Shown: positions 37,421-51,002, counted from the first letter of the stretch. The stretch: 64,000 nucleotides of DNA from Amphiduros pacificus (GCA_949316495.1 OX439002.1:10658001-10722000); one strand, 5' to 3'. Program-made: numbers and translations. Notes: generated from the letters alone by a model not told the origin.

Positions 37421-37795
37421 CCCTGATTATTCCCTGACTGTGCCCTGACTGTGCCCTGACTGTTCCCTGACTGTTCCCTGACTGTTCCCTGACTGTTCCC
37501 TGACTGTGCCGTGACTGTTCCCTGACTGTGCCCTGAATGTGTCCTGACTATTCCCTGACTGTGCCCTGAATGTGTCCTGACTGTGCCCTGACTGTTCTCT
37601 GACTGTGCCCTGACTGTTCCCTGACTATTCCCTGACTGTGCCCTGACTGTTCCCTAACTATGCCCTGACTGTGCCCTGACTGTGCCCTTACTGTGCCTTG
37701 ACCGTTCCCTGTCTGTTTCTTGATTAATCCCTGATTAATCTAAGATACACTTTTCACACTTTATCACCCAATTTACTCTTATGCTACAACATCTC
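37421..37795. repeat. 11-bp minisatellite, block 3, recent duplicate of block 2
   Basis: This block repeats 37069-37420, including the order of variant units and the 75-bp tail. The only differences seen are two extra 11-bp units and one base in the tail (TTTTGCTAC against TTATGCTAC). The duplication is therefore very young or is a collapse/expansion feature of the assembly. Confidence 0.92.
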
Positions 37796-38820
37796 CATCC
37801 CTCTCATTAAATACAGAGCAACAACAAATCACCTTTGAGTTAGTAATTCTTGTCTTCAATTTCATGTTTAATAAATGAAAACTAGAAATCAGATGTAATA
37901 CAAGCCATGCATACAGGAAGAACAATATCAATTCTTCTCTATTTAATTTCCGTTAAGGACTACAACAATGAGATTCAGTTATATCTGATATCAACGGCAG
38001 ACCTTCATATAGATGTTTCCATCTTGCCCAACTATAATATGATACATTATATAAACCAGTTTTGTAATTTTGCCTCAAGCATCAGGTGCCTAGGAACTAC
38101 TCATCATTAAGACAATTCAATGTAATACATCTTGAATCTAAAGTTTCCAACAATTTTCATCCAGTCTTTTATCATCCTGGTGACATTATCCGATTTTCTC
38201 TTTGGTAATTTCTTCCGGTTAACCATACAAATCTGATTAAAGAATACAAAAGGAAAGTTTGGCTCATAGGGGAATATTTTAAATTAATTTCAGAGAAGAT
38301 GGTCAAGATGACCTTCGATGGGAATTATTGCGATTGGGGAAATGTGGAGAACACAATCAAGATGGACATTATCAGAAATGGTCAAATTTGATATCACTAG
38401 AAATGGTCAAAATGGATATCACAAGAAAGGTCAAGATGGCAATCATTTGAAATGATAAAGTTGCACATCAGTAGAAATGGTCATTAAGTGAAATAGTCTG
38501 AAGAAATTATGGGAAAGAAGTAAACGACACATCAGTATAGAGTACAAGCAATAACATATGACAGAAGGTCATAGTGATTATCATAGACTCAGACAGGGGA
38601 ATAGAAAAAATAAAATATAGTACATCATATAAATAGGAAAAGGTCAATGAGACATAACAGTTAGTCTTATGGGAAAGGTTAATTATTCCCTGAAGAGAAA
38701 AAATACAAATCATTGAGAGGAAAGTCTTTGGTACGGAACCAGCATAGGATTTAAAAGTTGAATGGGGCATCGTCGCGAGAGCATTCGCACATATTGTGTT
38801 CATTTGCGATACTGGAAGCA
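37796..38820. other. Single-copy spacer
   Basis: AT-rich DNA. Around 38295-38490 a loose series of GAAATGGTCAAGATGG-like phrases spaced 25-35 bp apart looks like a highly decayed minisatellite, perhaps related to the 25-bp array farther right. No gene seen. Confidence 0.45.
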
Positions 38821-39166
38821 AAGCACTGAAAGCATGGCTCAATGTCTCTTAAGGTCCTGAAAACATGGTTCAATGTCTTTTAAGGTCCTGAAAGCATGGC
38901 TCAATGTCTCTTAAGGTCCTGAAAACATGGTTCAATGTCTTTTAAGATCCTGAAAGCATGGCTCAATGTCTCTTAAGGTCCTGAAAGCATGGCTCAATGT
39001 CTCTTAAGGTCCTGAAAACATGGCTCAATGTCTCTTAAGGTCCTGAAAGCATGGCTAAATGTCTCTTAAGGTCCTGAAAGCATGGCTCAATGTCTCTTAA
39101 GGTCCTGAAAACATGGCTCAATGTCTCTTAAGGTCCTGAAAGCATGGCTCAATGTCTCTTAAGTCC
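38821..39166. repeat. 31-bp minisatellite, about 11 copies
   Basis: Units of 31 bp: CTGAAAGCATGGCTCAATGT plus CTCTTAAGGTC, very uniform, with an AAACATGG variant in about a third of copies. Confidence 0.95.
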
Positions 39167-39404
39167 TAACACTTAATATTTAATTGGGCACTATATCTTA
39201 TAGCAGTTGAATTATTGCCTTGAAGATGAATCTTCTCAGGGTATATAATACAGCTTATATAACTGTTTTTTTATAACTGAACACAGAACAAATGTAAAAC
39301 ACCACAGAAAATAAGTGGAAACAATAACTGCTATTTTCAGAACTATTCAAGAGGAAATTTCACAGTACGTCAGAGAGCAGCTCTGAGAAATAAGGTCAAG
39401 TGGT

Positions 39405-41635
39405 ACCCAAGAAGGACCAAATGGACTGGTCAAATGGTACACCAGATGGAATGATCAAATGGTACATCAGATGGAATGATCAAATGGTACATCAGATAGA
39501 ATGATCAAATGGTATATCAGATGGAATGATCAAATGGTACACCAGATGGAATGATCAAATGGTACATCAGATGAAATGATCAAATGGTACACCGGATGGA
39601 ATGATCAAACGGTACATGCGATGGAATGATCAAATGGTACATCAGATGGAATGATCAAATGGTACATCAGATGGAATGGTCAAATGGTACACGTGATGGA
39701 ATGGTCAAATGGTACATCAGATGGAATGATCAAATGGTACACTACACCAGGTGGAATGATCAAATGGTACACTACACCAGGTGGAATGAGCAAATGGTAC
39801 ACCACATGGAATGATCAAATGGTACATCAGATGGAATGATCAAATGGTACACGAGATGGAATCGGCAAATGGTACACGAGATGGAATGATCAAATGGTAC
39901 ATCAGATGGAATGATCAAATGGTACATCAGATGGAATGATCAAATGGTACATCAGATGGAATGATCAAATGGTACATCAGATGGAATGATCAAATGGTAC
40001 ATCAGATGGAATGGTCAAATGGTACACGAGATGGAATCGGCAAATGGTACACGAGATGGAATGGTCAAATGGTATATCACATGGAATGGTCAAGTGGTAC
40101 ATCAGGTAGTAGTTTATCCAATGATATATTCAAATGTTACATCAGAATAAAAGGTCAAATTATACGTCAGGTGGAATGCTCGATAGTACATGTGAGAGAA
40201 TGATCAAATATTGCATCAGAGGAAATGGTTAAGTAGAATATCAGAGGAAATGGTCAAGTAGAATATCAGAGGAAATGGTCAAATGGTACATCTAAGGAAA
40301 TGGTCAAATGGTACATCTAAGGAAATGGTCAAATGGTACATCAGATGGAATGGTCAAATGGTACATCAGATGGAATGATCCAATGGTACATCAGATGGAA
40401 AGATCAAATCGTACATCAAATGGAATGGTCAAGTGTTACACCAGAAAGAATGGTCAAATGGTACATCAGATGGAATGATCAAATGGTACACCAGAAAGAA
40501 TGGTCAAATGGGGATACATGCGATGGAATGATCAAGTGGTACATCAGATGGAATGTTCAAATGGTATATCACATGGAATAGTCAAGTGGTACATCAGGTA
40601 GTAGTTTATCAATGATATATTCAAATGTTACATCAGAATAAAAGGTCAAATTATACGTCAGGTGGAATGCTCGATAGTACATGTGAGAGAATGATCAAAT
40701 ATTGCATCAGAGGAAATGGTTAAGTAGAATATCAGAGGAAATGGTCAAGTAGAATATCAGAGGAAATGGTCAAATGGTACATCTTAGGAAATGGTCAAAT
40801 GGTATATCATGGGTAAGGGGCAAATGGTACATCAGATGAAATGATCAAATGGCACATCAGATGGAATGATCAAATGGTACATCAGATGGAATGATCAAAT
40901 GGTACATCAAATGGAATGGTCAAGTGGTACACCAGAAAGAATGGTCAAATGGGGATACATGCGATGGAATGATCAAATGGTACACGAGATGGAATGATCA
41001 AATGGTACATCAGATGGAATGATCAAATGGTACATCAGATGGAATGATCAAATGGAACATCAGATGGAATGATCAAATGGTACATCAGATGAAATGATCA
41101 AATGGTACATCAAATGGAATGGTCAAGTGGTACACCAGAAAGAATGGTCAAATGGGGATACATGCGATGGAATGATCAAGTGGTACATCAGATGGAATGG
41201 TCAAATGGTATATCACATGGAATAGTCAAGTGGTACATCAGGTAGTAGTTTATCAATGATATATTCAAATGTTACATCAGAATAAAAGGTCAAATTATAT
41301 GTCAGGTGGAATGCTCGATAGTACATGTGAGAGAATGATCAAATATTGCATCAGAGGAAATAGTCAAGTAGAATATCAGAGGAAATGGTCAAGTAGAATA
41401 TCAGAGGAAATGGTCAAATGGTACATCTAAGGAAATGGTCAAATGGTACATCATGGGTAAGGGGCAAATGGTACATCAGATGGAATGGTCAAATGGTACA
41501 CCGGATGGAATGATCAAACGGTACATCAGATGGAATGATCAAATGGTACATCAGATGGAATGATCAAATGGTACATCAGATGGAATGATCAAATGGTACA
41601 CCAGAAAGAATGCTCTGGTGGTACATCAAAAGGCT
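39405..41635. repeat. 25-bp minisatellite with long higher-order blocks
   Basis: About 88 units of 25 bp with core ATGGAATGATCAAATGGTAC plus ATCAG. A diverged block of about 230 bp (marked by GGTAGTAGTTTATC and GGAATGCTCGATAGTACATG) occurs three times, starting near 40081, 40573 and 41217. A second marker (CCAGAAAGAATGGTCAAATG then GGGATACATGCG) also recurs three times, near 40490, 40931 and 41133. Segments of several hundred bp have therefore been copied within the array. Confidence 0.95.
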
Positions 41636-44600
41636 GACTATATATATATTGAGGCCTATAAGAGGCTAATACCATTCAGTCTCATTGGCCATAAATCAGA
41701 CATTTGCATCAAATCTTTTTTTGGACCTATTTTCCAGGGGTTTCTTTATTTCTCACTCACTCAATAATCGTTATATCAATTACCATATTACTGGATCAAG
41801 AAGTTTGCATGATGACATTAAATTGCAGTGGCCAATATCAGCTATTTTTCCATAGTTTACAAGTTCTAGTTATATAAATATTATCAACCCAGCAAGATGT
41901 CCATGTTTGGACAATGTTGTCTTCAGTGAATCTCAATATTTAGATTTTAGATTTTGTAATTTAGAATTAGATTTTGTAAATAATATTCTGGACAAAGAAA
42001 TTGCTGTGACATTTATAAAACCTTGACTTGTATATCAATACTGAGAAATCTAATACTTGTAGTTTTCAAATCTGGAAAGTAAACATTGTCCATTATGTAT
42101 CAATGATACTGCCCACCATATTTAAAACAAAAAACAGACCCTTTTATCACACACAGTAAATTACCATACATAATGGATATTTGAATATAATGCTATTGAT
42201 ACTAAAGTTTCAAATATCCCATTTTCAATAAAATATTATTCAAAAGCCAATTTCCACCTCGAGTCCATATCTTTGTTCTCCGCAAGATATTTTGCCATCT
42301 CATTTACTTAACAGTAATTTGACCTATTAAAGTTTTATTTTCCTGTTTAAAAAAGTATTTGTTATTCATTTATTTAAAAAAGTGATGCACCATCTTGTTT
42401 ATTCTGAACAATGACTATAAAATAATAATGAATCTGAAGAATAACAATAAATAGTGCTCTCGTACACCCACACTACAAGCTTAAATCAGTGTTGTGCTAA
42501 AGTGATATCACTCGATTAAAACTGACCATTCAGATTCTAGTTGATACGCCTCCTAAAATGACATTTTGTCACTTTGAAACCATGCTCATGTTTCAATCTC
42601 TGATCATCTTTCAATCTCTGATAGTTAATCTTTAATCAATGTATTGAGGAAGCCAAAATAAATCTAGTATGTGAAAGGACATATATTATCTTGTCTTAGT
42701 CTTTTGCTCTGGGTAAAATTCAGACAAGAAAGCCTTGAACCACAAACTTCATCCCACCATGCTCACCTCTATAGGAGGTAAGAAAATAGAGATGAAGCAA
42801 TTTTTGTTTGTCCTTACATTTGAATCATACATTATTTAAAAAAAATTAAGCTGACAAATTTGACCACTGGCCTGTTTGGCAAAATTTACAAGAATGGTTT
42901 TGTGGATATCAGAAGACGGGAAGGTGCAACCTACATCCATCCATATGAATACGAGTGGACATTTTTTATGGGGTAAGGACAGAATCTCTCTTTGGTTATA
43001 AATATTAGGAACAATTTGTTAGTTTTTCAAAACTGAAATGACCCCATAGTGTACTACAGAATGCAGACAACATATCAGAGGAAATGGTCTAAATATTCAG
43101 GTGTGGACTGTATTGACAAACATCTCCAAATTAATGTCAGGAAAAAATGTTTCTCATAATTTTCAACTTCAACACCATATGCAGCAGAATATAACACTTT
43201 GTGGGCTCAATGAAAAATATATGTTAGTGACTATGAAAAATGTCCATGCAACTCTTTGTGGGGGTCTCAATTGTGCCTAAAAGTATGGTGATCATGCACT
43301 AATATGGGACTTTTATTCTTTCTTCAAAAACGGAATATGGCAATGGTGAGAATCAATGTTCTTTTTTTCCTGGCAAAAAATATGTATTATATGTACAACT
43401 AGTTTTTGGAATTAAGTAATATAAAAAGGTGAAATATTGTGACAGAAAATATGAGGCAAATATGTCTTTGACATTTTGGAAATTTATTACAGAAATAAGT
43501 AGCAACCATATATAAATACATATTGCAATGTTTAAATGCACTTTGACTCTTTTCCATTACATAATTATCAGTTACCCCCAATACAAGGCAGTATTTCACA
43601 TTATTTTGACAATCTGTTGCAATCACTTTCCCTTCACTCACACCCTTTTCTTACAAACAAAGTCTGCTTTTGATATAAATATTCATAATATGTAAATAAG
43701 AGGGGATTTATTGATTGGTTGTGTTTGACACAAAATACCTGAAATAATGATGCTGATTGGTTTAAATGTTTTTTGAGGTGGAATAAATTATGCACTGATG
43801 ACGTTTAATAATAGATGCAGGGCATTTTATATTTGGCAACATTGGACAAATGGGTGCTCATAACGGAAAAGTAGGTCAATTGTGAGTAAAAGTAGGTCAC
43901 TGCATTTTTACCTGAATTGGCAGGTTTACATTCTTTTTCCCCCCACAAAACAAAGTCTATGTCTACCATATAATTAATTACACATTCTACATCTGTCCCA
44001 TTAGACACAAGATTTGGTGACATCTTTGTACAAATAATTACTGACAAAATGAACATATTGTACACATGAAACAAGAGGCCAGCATGTCATATATACGAGA
44101 AATCCCAGCCACATGGTTCATGGAACTGTCACATTACCAAAATGACCACTTCACTATTGACAATTTTTGTTATTCTAACTAAAATGACTTTACCCCAGAC
44201 AGAAACAATACAGATAAATATTACATGAAAAGTGCAAAATAGTTTTCATTGTTGGTCTTGAGAACGATTCCATTTCCCCCATGTGACCTAGATTTCTGTT
44301 ATTCTACTAACTGGAAATATTGTGCAAATGCTGGGCTAAGGTTATTGACACTAGAAGTAGAAACAGCATTATTCTCTGGCAAAACACTTTGTACACTAAA
44401 GTTGAAATAAAGAAACTCTCAGAAACATGTACAAATAAATACTAACATGACACTATTTTGGGATTTAACATCTATCTCATGGTAAGCATCATCAAAATAG
44501 ATGCCTTTTCATTCTACATTTCATGTCATCACTAGAATTGTTTTTTTTTTGTATTTTTTTTTCAATCTTGCACCAAAATTAGGATTGAGCAAAATATGAA

Positions 44601-47600
44601 GATTCTTTCTCTTGTACATTGTAAAGAGACGTTTGATGAAGGGCTTATTAACTATGAGCTGGAATAGAGAAGGTCTGTGGCAGGCTTCCCTGCCAGGCCA
44701 GAGCTTGGCTCCAGAAATGGTGGTCTCATCAGGCACTTGACATCATCTTGTTTGAAGCAGAGATCCACAGATTGTTCTTGTTCACGGAATTTTTTTTTTT
44801 ACCAAAATAGTTGCATCTTTCTCATCATTTCAGAAACATCCTGATTTCAAATTGATTCTTTTCACGTTTAGTTTACAAATGAAAAACTGTATTTCACCCT
44901 TGGTTCTTGCAAAAAGAAAAGAAAAAAAAAAGAAAACAAAAAATATATCAATTTACTAGCAAGAAGTACAACAATGGTATTATTGCTTGTAAGGTTTTCT
45001 CCACATGTTGTCTTTCTTTCTACCCTGTCTCCGAAATCTTCCATCAGATCTAGATCTAATCCAGACTCCCAAAAATCAAACAATTGTTACTCTGCTGTGA
45101 ATTTATATTTCCTGTTGCCATGGTTACATAATCACGGTCCTGTTAGTTGCTATGTTGACATGAGTGGTTGCCATAGGTTACATTTGTATTTTTTTCCATC
45201 CTGTGTCATAGTGTTTACAAGACTATGTTAAGAGCAATTGATGATACATACATGAATGAAATGTGATGAACACAATGATATGGACGATGGTATAAGCAAG
45301 GAAATGCACCCATATTTGTAGACCTGCCCAGAGTCAAACACCAGCAAAATATTGGCATTCACACAATCATACCTATGATAAGAAAATCAAATAAAACAGA
45401 ATAAGAACTTAAACCTCCATAAATGTTATACTTTATAGTCCAAAGGACTTGACAAAACATTCATGAAAAGAAATTATACAAATAAAAATGTCAACATTCT
45501 GCCATGTTCATACTTGCTATTCAAATAAAATGTCTTTATAAATCAACATAAAATCAAAATGGAAGATGCACTGCTGATATTTGCTCTGTGCAATACCTGA
45601 TTATCTCAGGTCTCAAGGTTATTACATGCAGTTACTCGCTTCATTATGTTCTAAAATCGTAACATTCAAAATTCACCAATCTTGTCACAAATGACATTGG
45701 CAAATCGATTTTTTTCAAAGTTGTGTGAACAAAATTTGTAAACTGTAAACTTGATGGTAAAGAAGTACTATGCATTGTCATAGTAGCATAATTCATTAAC
45801 ATTATTTTAATTTGTGATGTTTATTCCATAATCAATAAAACCTTATTTTAACCATATTGGTTGAATATTCACCATTAATTTGTATGAAAAAGAAATGAAA
45901 AATAACTTTCTAACTTGAATTAGAGTCAATCAAAATTTAACTTTAAACCTTAATATATACAAAAAATGCCAGGTCACTCGCACCTATGTCATCCCTGCCA
46001 GGGTAGTCTAGCCTTCCATATATCGAATATTTTCAGGTCGTTCCTCAATAAGAAAACATCTTGATGCAAATACTAGATAAGCCTGCTTTGGGAAATGCAG
46101 ATACTGGGGGACATGAGGTAGGAAAAAGAGCTAGTTTCCTGGCGATGCTGTGCGACATATGTACGGGGTGACCTTACATTTATCAGTCAATGTGAGCTGA
46201 GGCAACAGCTTCCTCCTGCTGTTATCTCCATCATCCCTGGTACGGAGGCTGCTTGGGCACGTCGCATCTACAGGATGGTGGGTGTCCACGCTGTGATGTC
46301 ACTCCGCATGCCCTTGGGCCTGACTTCTTGACCTTGGGAACTCTCTGGGAAGCAGCAATAATAAAGCCCAACCTGTGTCATCAGTCTGCTTCAGAAGAGT
46401 GCAACTTCTAGACACAATGTTCTATATACAAAAGATCTTATTCCCTAAATGCCTCTGTAGGCATACATGATTTCCATAAAATAAAAGTGTTTATTTCTAC
46501 ATAGCTTCACACCTGCTTTAAGCTTTCAAGGTTTGAGAATGGAGCCGTAGTCTTTCTTCCCCCTTTGTCGCCAGGAGCTTGCAGTCAAGTTGCACCTAAT
46601 GTTAGCACCAAAGGTCATCATGCTTGTCAGTATATCAAAGTACTCACAACTTCTATACATTTAAAATTTCATGCATCACTCTGAATAGATGTGTTGCCTC
46701 TCTCCAATTCCACTGAATCAACATAATACAATGTTAAGTCTTGTCATTTTGGCCATTACAGCAAGGACCTGAACATCAGAATGTAAAGTTTAGTTGTGTT
46801 TGTGTCATGGTTTCTGTTAATCTGCTGCTTTTGAACTGTACACATCAAAGTGAGATTATAATGGGTTTTTTTTTTCTAGAAGTCCCCGCTCTACATTCTG
46901 CATTCTCATACAAGTGTGCTTTGATGCATACCTTAAAGCAAGTGTGAGGTGACAATTTATATTTCCAGTCTTTGGGCAAACACATAAATGGGTGCATCTT
47001 CTTGTTCTAAACTGTCAGTATGCTAATTCTTTATATATATAATCATTTACATGGCATATGGCAAGTCTTATGTTCCTTATAAATGATCTCGACACTTTCA
47101 CACATACACATTTAAACCAGATTTTTGATCTTTATAGAATCCATACAATCTTTCACACACATGATTATTATAACCTAAAAATGCTATTTTCTCCCTTTAA
47201 AAATTCACTGTTTCATCTGTTTTAAAATTACAACAATTCTGTATTATATACAAGCATATATTAAAGACATAAAGGTCCACATTGTTATGTCGGACCACAA
47301 AAAAAGAACGAGCTTGACTCAATAAACATACTTGGCAAATTGTGAATTACACATGGACCAAGATAACACAAAAACGTGCTGGGAATTCGCGTGTTGCCAA
47401 GAAGACTACAAAGTACCAATGTTCACAGGTGAAATTACCAATCCCCCCGTCCCTCAACCCCTTCCCTAAATGATTCCATTTTGCCTCCCCTTGCAGCACT
47501 CCTCAGCCCGACTTTGTCGTGGCTGGCGTGGCCGCGGTGGATTCTAAACATCTTTGGCTTATCCTGTCATCGGCGACAACTAATGAACAAGAGAGAAATA

Positions 47601-47900
47601 ACAGTGGCGCAAAATGAAGAAATTTACACATGAAAAGCCTCTAAAAATGTCCATCTCAGCTAAAATTACCTGATTTCATTCTTCATAAAAAATTCACAAT
47701 TATATTTATAACTGTCACATATTTTTGTATATTTTATGTGCCACGTCATTAGACGTGAAATTATTTATATTCACAAATACTTGGAGTCCTGGATTACGAT
47801 TTTTATCAGTCACTCATAAAAAGCATCAAACGTCCACCCGCGAGTCTGTCCATCTCAAAGTCTTTGATTAAAATGTTTGGCAGGTGGGTTTGTGTGATTT
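41636..47900. other. AT-rich stretch including the probable TCF 3' UTR
   Basis: No tandem arrays and no recognisable coding sequence. The portion next to 47900 lies just after the TCF stop codon on the - strand and is probably transcribed as 3' UTR. How far it extends cannot be told. The interval around 46100-46400 is GC-richer than its surroundings. Confidence 0.45.
46490..46495 (-). terminator. Candidate polyadenylation signal for TCF
   Basis: AATAAA on the - strand, the nearest one I found after the stop codon (about 1.4 kb). Further copies exist, for example near 45820, so the true end is uncertain. Confidence 0.25.
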
Positions 47901-48306
47901 TTACGTTGCTAAAATCGCAGTGGAGGACACTGTGGATGCAGCTAGGCTGCCGGTGGTGTCAACTACAGAGCTGGCCCTATATGTGGATGACGTGTCTTCG
48001 GATTTGGTGGAACCGGGGCGTGACGAAGTCGTCGCCGGGCGCTGAGAGTGTTCTGACGACGACAACTGTGTGGATGACGAAGTCTGAGATGATACGATGG
48101 GATTCTGTACACTATCATCTACATTGATGAAGGCGGACGGTGCCGGACTGTCCGCGTGCACGCTGTGCCCGTCCATATCGCTGGTTGTCGAGTCCACAGT
48201 GGCCACGGAACTCACGTTGGCGATGCTACTGGCGTCATCATCATCGGTCGCTGCACTCATTCCATCGTCATCTCCACCCATAAACCGAATGCACTTTTTC
48301 TTCCTC
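47901..48306 (-). CDS. TCF: TCF last coding exon: end of C-clamp and tail
   Basis: The acceptor TTGAATTTCAG completes a split Arg codon and reads RRKKKCIRFMGGDDDG, the basic end of the C-clamp with its fourth cysteine. It continues as a tail of about 120 residues rich in Ser, Thr, Asp and Ala, ending with TAA at 47903-47901. The tail has an acidic start (TDDDDASS) and no recognisable PLSLSL or PxDLS CtBP-binding motif such as vertebrate TCF7L2 has. If the preceding exon is skipped, this exon is read in another frame and stops after about 16 codons. Confidence 0.95.
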
Positions 48307-50929
48307 CTGAAATTCAATATGTATACAAATCAAGTAATGCATTGACAAAAAATACATTGAAGAATGCCACCTGGTGGACCAATCTATCAACTCTCACATC
48401 CAGATGTATCAAGGCATACCACGTCTTGCTCTCTCACTCTCTCCAAAGAAAGTTTTAAAAAAAACACACATCTCACCTTGAATCCAGTAGAAAAAAACTC
48501 CAAATTTTATAATCTTTCAAAAATATTTAAAGGATGCAATTTTGTCTTGACTTTCATAAAGCATTGAACAAAGTTTGGTGGGAGGGAACTGAACTTACAA
48601 AGGTTGAATAATGGGGCCTTACTGGCATCAACCAAACTTGGGAAGCCACTTGCAGGTCAGACAAGGATTAGTAAGCTCAAGCATTGTCTATTGTTTTTTT
48701 CCTCTGCAATTTGCCTTGGTGATTGTTTGGAGTTGAAGCTTCGTGGTGTGCTATGCAGCTAGTAATCAGGACAATCTGATTGTGAGAGCTTAAATATCAT
48801 TCATAAAAACACTACTTGTTTTTCCTCGATTCAAATCTGAGCAAATTGCAAATGGAACTACTGACTGAAATAAAAGCAAAAATCCTCATGATCTTATTGA
48901 TTTACGCAAGTGATTTGACCCAATAAATTGTTATATCAAATTGATATGTACTTTTTTGTTAACTTGGTAAAATTAAAATTGATTATTCTCTATCAGAATA
49001 TTTGAAACAGTGTAGAAGTTGTGAATATTAAAGGTGGACAAGTGATGGACTGGGCATCAGCTATGTCCATTGCAAATACTCTAAAGAATAATGTGAACAA
49101 AACATGGTGTTCTAATGTGCTAAAAACAGGTGACTGGCATTCCAAAGAAAAAAAAACAAAAAATATTCACTGCTCAAAATAGTGCAAAACAAACTGGAGC
49201 AAATTACATTTAAACAAAAAAGTTTCTCTCTCATTTAATGATAAAACATCATGTACAACACAAAAAGCTTTCACGATTCTCTGCTTTATATAGTTTTGAT
49301 TATTAAAATAATATGTACTTTCTAATGACGTTGACATATTCATTTACTTATGAAGCATCAAATACATAACATCAAAAGCCAGGCAAACAGTGCCAAAAGC
49401 ATACAAAATCATAAAGGAAATACTGCACAGCCATAGCATGCACTTATACGTCTCCATCTCCTCTGCACATACCACAATGTATAAATATATAAATATATAC
49501 ATATATATGTATTCTTCATCGACATTTTAAGACGTAAAACATAGCTGCTTATATACCAAAAATACAGTATCCCCAAAACATAAGGAGCAGGTATTATATT
49601 TATATATATACCTTAAAACCAAAACATCTGCAAGTGTGTGAAAACAAAAGTCACCATTAACCAATCACTCAACCTGGGTCCCACACGGCCAAGCAAAACC
49701 ATCAAACATTTACCGCTTAAATAAAAAGACCCCCATGCTGGTCTTCCTGCATTCCCCTGAACTTGTCACACAAAAACATTATCACGTCTCACCCTGGTCT
49801 TTTTTTAGGGGGAGAAAAAAGGGGAAAATGATGCAGAGGATGAGAGACACGAGATCTTTATCAATATATATATATATTTATCATGTGTTAGTGTGTTAGT
49901 AGGTTTTGCTCAGCCATGCAGGTGTATTATATAAGCAAGCAGTGTGCCATACCCAGACAAAGACACAGAAACCAAAATATCTCATGCAAGCAACAGTCAA
50001 ATAAAGGAGGACAAAGGGCAAAAAATGGTGGTGGTGATAAAAGGGTGTGAAAAACGTCCATGCATGCGGCGAGATGCCCCAGAGTTTGGGGGCAAAGTGT
50101 ACCTGGCGGCAGAGGTAGAATCACAGTTCCGAAGGCTCTACATTTTGCTTGTTCTCTAAGCTTTCCACAGTTGAGGCAGTTTTCTCGCTCGGGGAATCAG
50201 TGTCTGATCTGAAAGATAGGAACGACGCCAAATTGCACAACAGTTCCACTACAAGGTTGGTGCGGTGTCCTCCTCAGCTGGCCAACACTCTACTGTCATT
50301 AAAGGAGGCAAAGGGGGGAGGTCAAAGATGGCGAGAAAAGTCAAAGATTATATATAGCCATTATTACTATTATTCTGATTATTTCACTACTACTCCCTGG
50401 GAGCTGTCGTCTTGGGCCGATCTCTGCTTGTTGAATACTACTAGTTATATTGTGTGCAATTTCTCAACAGAGCAGAGGTGCAAAAATGTCTGATCGACAA
50501 TTGTTGTAGAAAAAGATGGACAGATTATGTACCAAGCATTTAGCTAAGACTGATTATTATTATACATATTTGGCAGAAGAGTATCTAAGAGGAGAGAGAT
50601 AGTTGTGGAGTAGCATTTAGCATGGTTTCTGCAAGTGGCTTTCATTTCTCAAGGCCATCATCACTCTAGCTGATCATCCCAGTGGTCACATGACGGTCAC
50701 ATGATGGTCACATGATCAAACGTCATGTTGTTTCCTTTGGCTGGGATGGTAGGAGATATACATCACACAAAACAGTATATATCAAATATAGCACATTAGC
50801 CATCCACAAGACAAGGTCAAGTTGGGATAATCCAAATGAATCCTTGTTTGTGGATTAGCTAATCATCGTTAATCTGTGACAATTGGAATTGAGCCTATCC
50901 CAGCATGCTAAGCAATAGTTTGTACTCAC
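48307..50929. other. TCF intron
   Basis: AT-rich intron between the tail and C-clamp exons. It holds a triple GGTCACATGA motif near its 5' end (listed separately) and no other recognised feature. Confidence 0.6.
50684..50716. promoter_or_regulatory. Three tandem GGTCACATGA motifs
   Basis: GGTCACATGA is repeated three times at an 11-bp period, about one helical turn. TCACATGA is the M-box type E-box known to bind MITF/TFE factors. Equal helical spacing would put the three sites on one face of the DNA. It lies about 215 bp inside the intron that follows the C-clamp exon. It could also be only a short tandem repeat. Confidence 0.35.
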
Positions 50930-51002
50930 CTACAAGGTTTGCACCACTGGTTCTGAGCATCTACGCCAAATCGTGCTCGACACTTCTTGGCATTTGTACA
51001 AT
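50930..51002 (-). CDS. TCF: TCF C-clamp exon
   Basis: A 73-nt exon between acceptor GTATAAACAG and donor GTGAGT. It encodes (D)CTNAKKCRARFGVDAQNQ then WCKPC and two bases of Arg. Together with RRKKKC in the next exon this is the C-clamp, a second zinc-dependent DNA-binding module known in invertebrate TCFs and in vertebrate TCF-1E/TCF-4E; it reads a GC-rich helper site beside the HMG site. All four family cysteines are present. The exon is not a multiple of three, so skipping it removes the C-clamp and ends the protein shortly afterwards. Confidence 0.96.

Noticed and set aside
37069-37795. Paired direct repeats that could be read as LTRs
   Set aside because: The copies are adjacent with no internal region and consist mainly of 11-bp units, so this is a tandem duplication.
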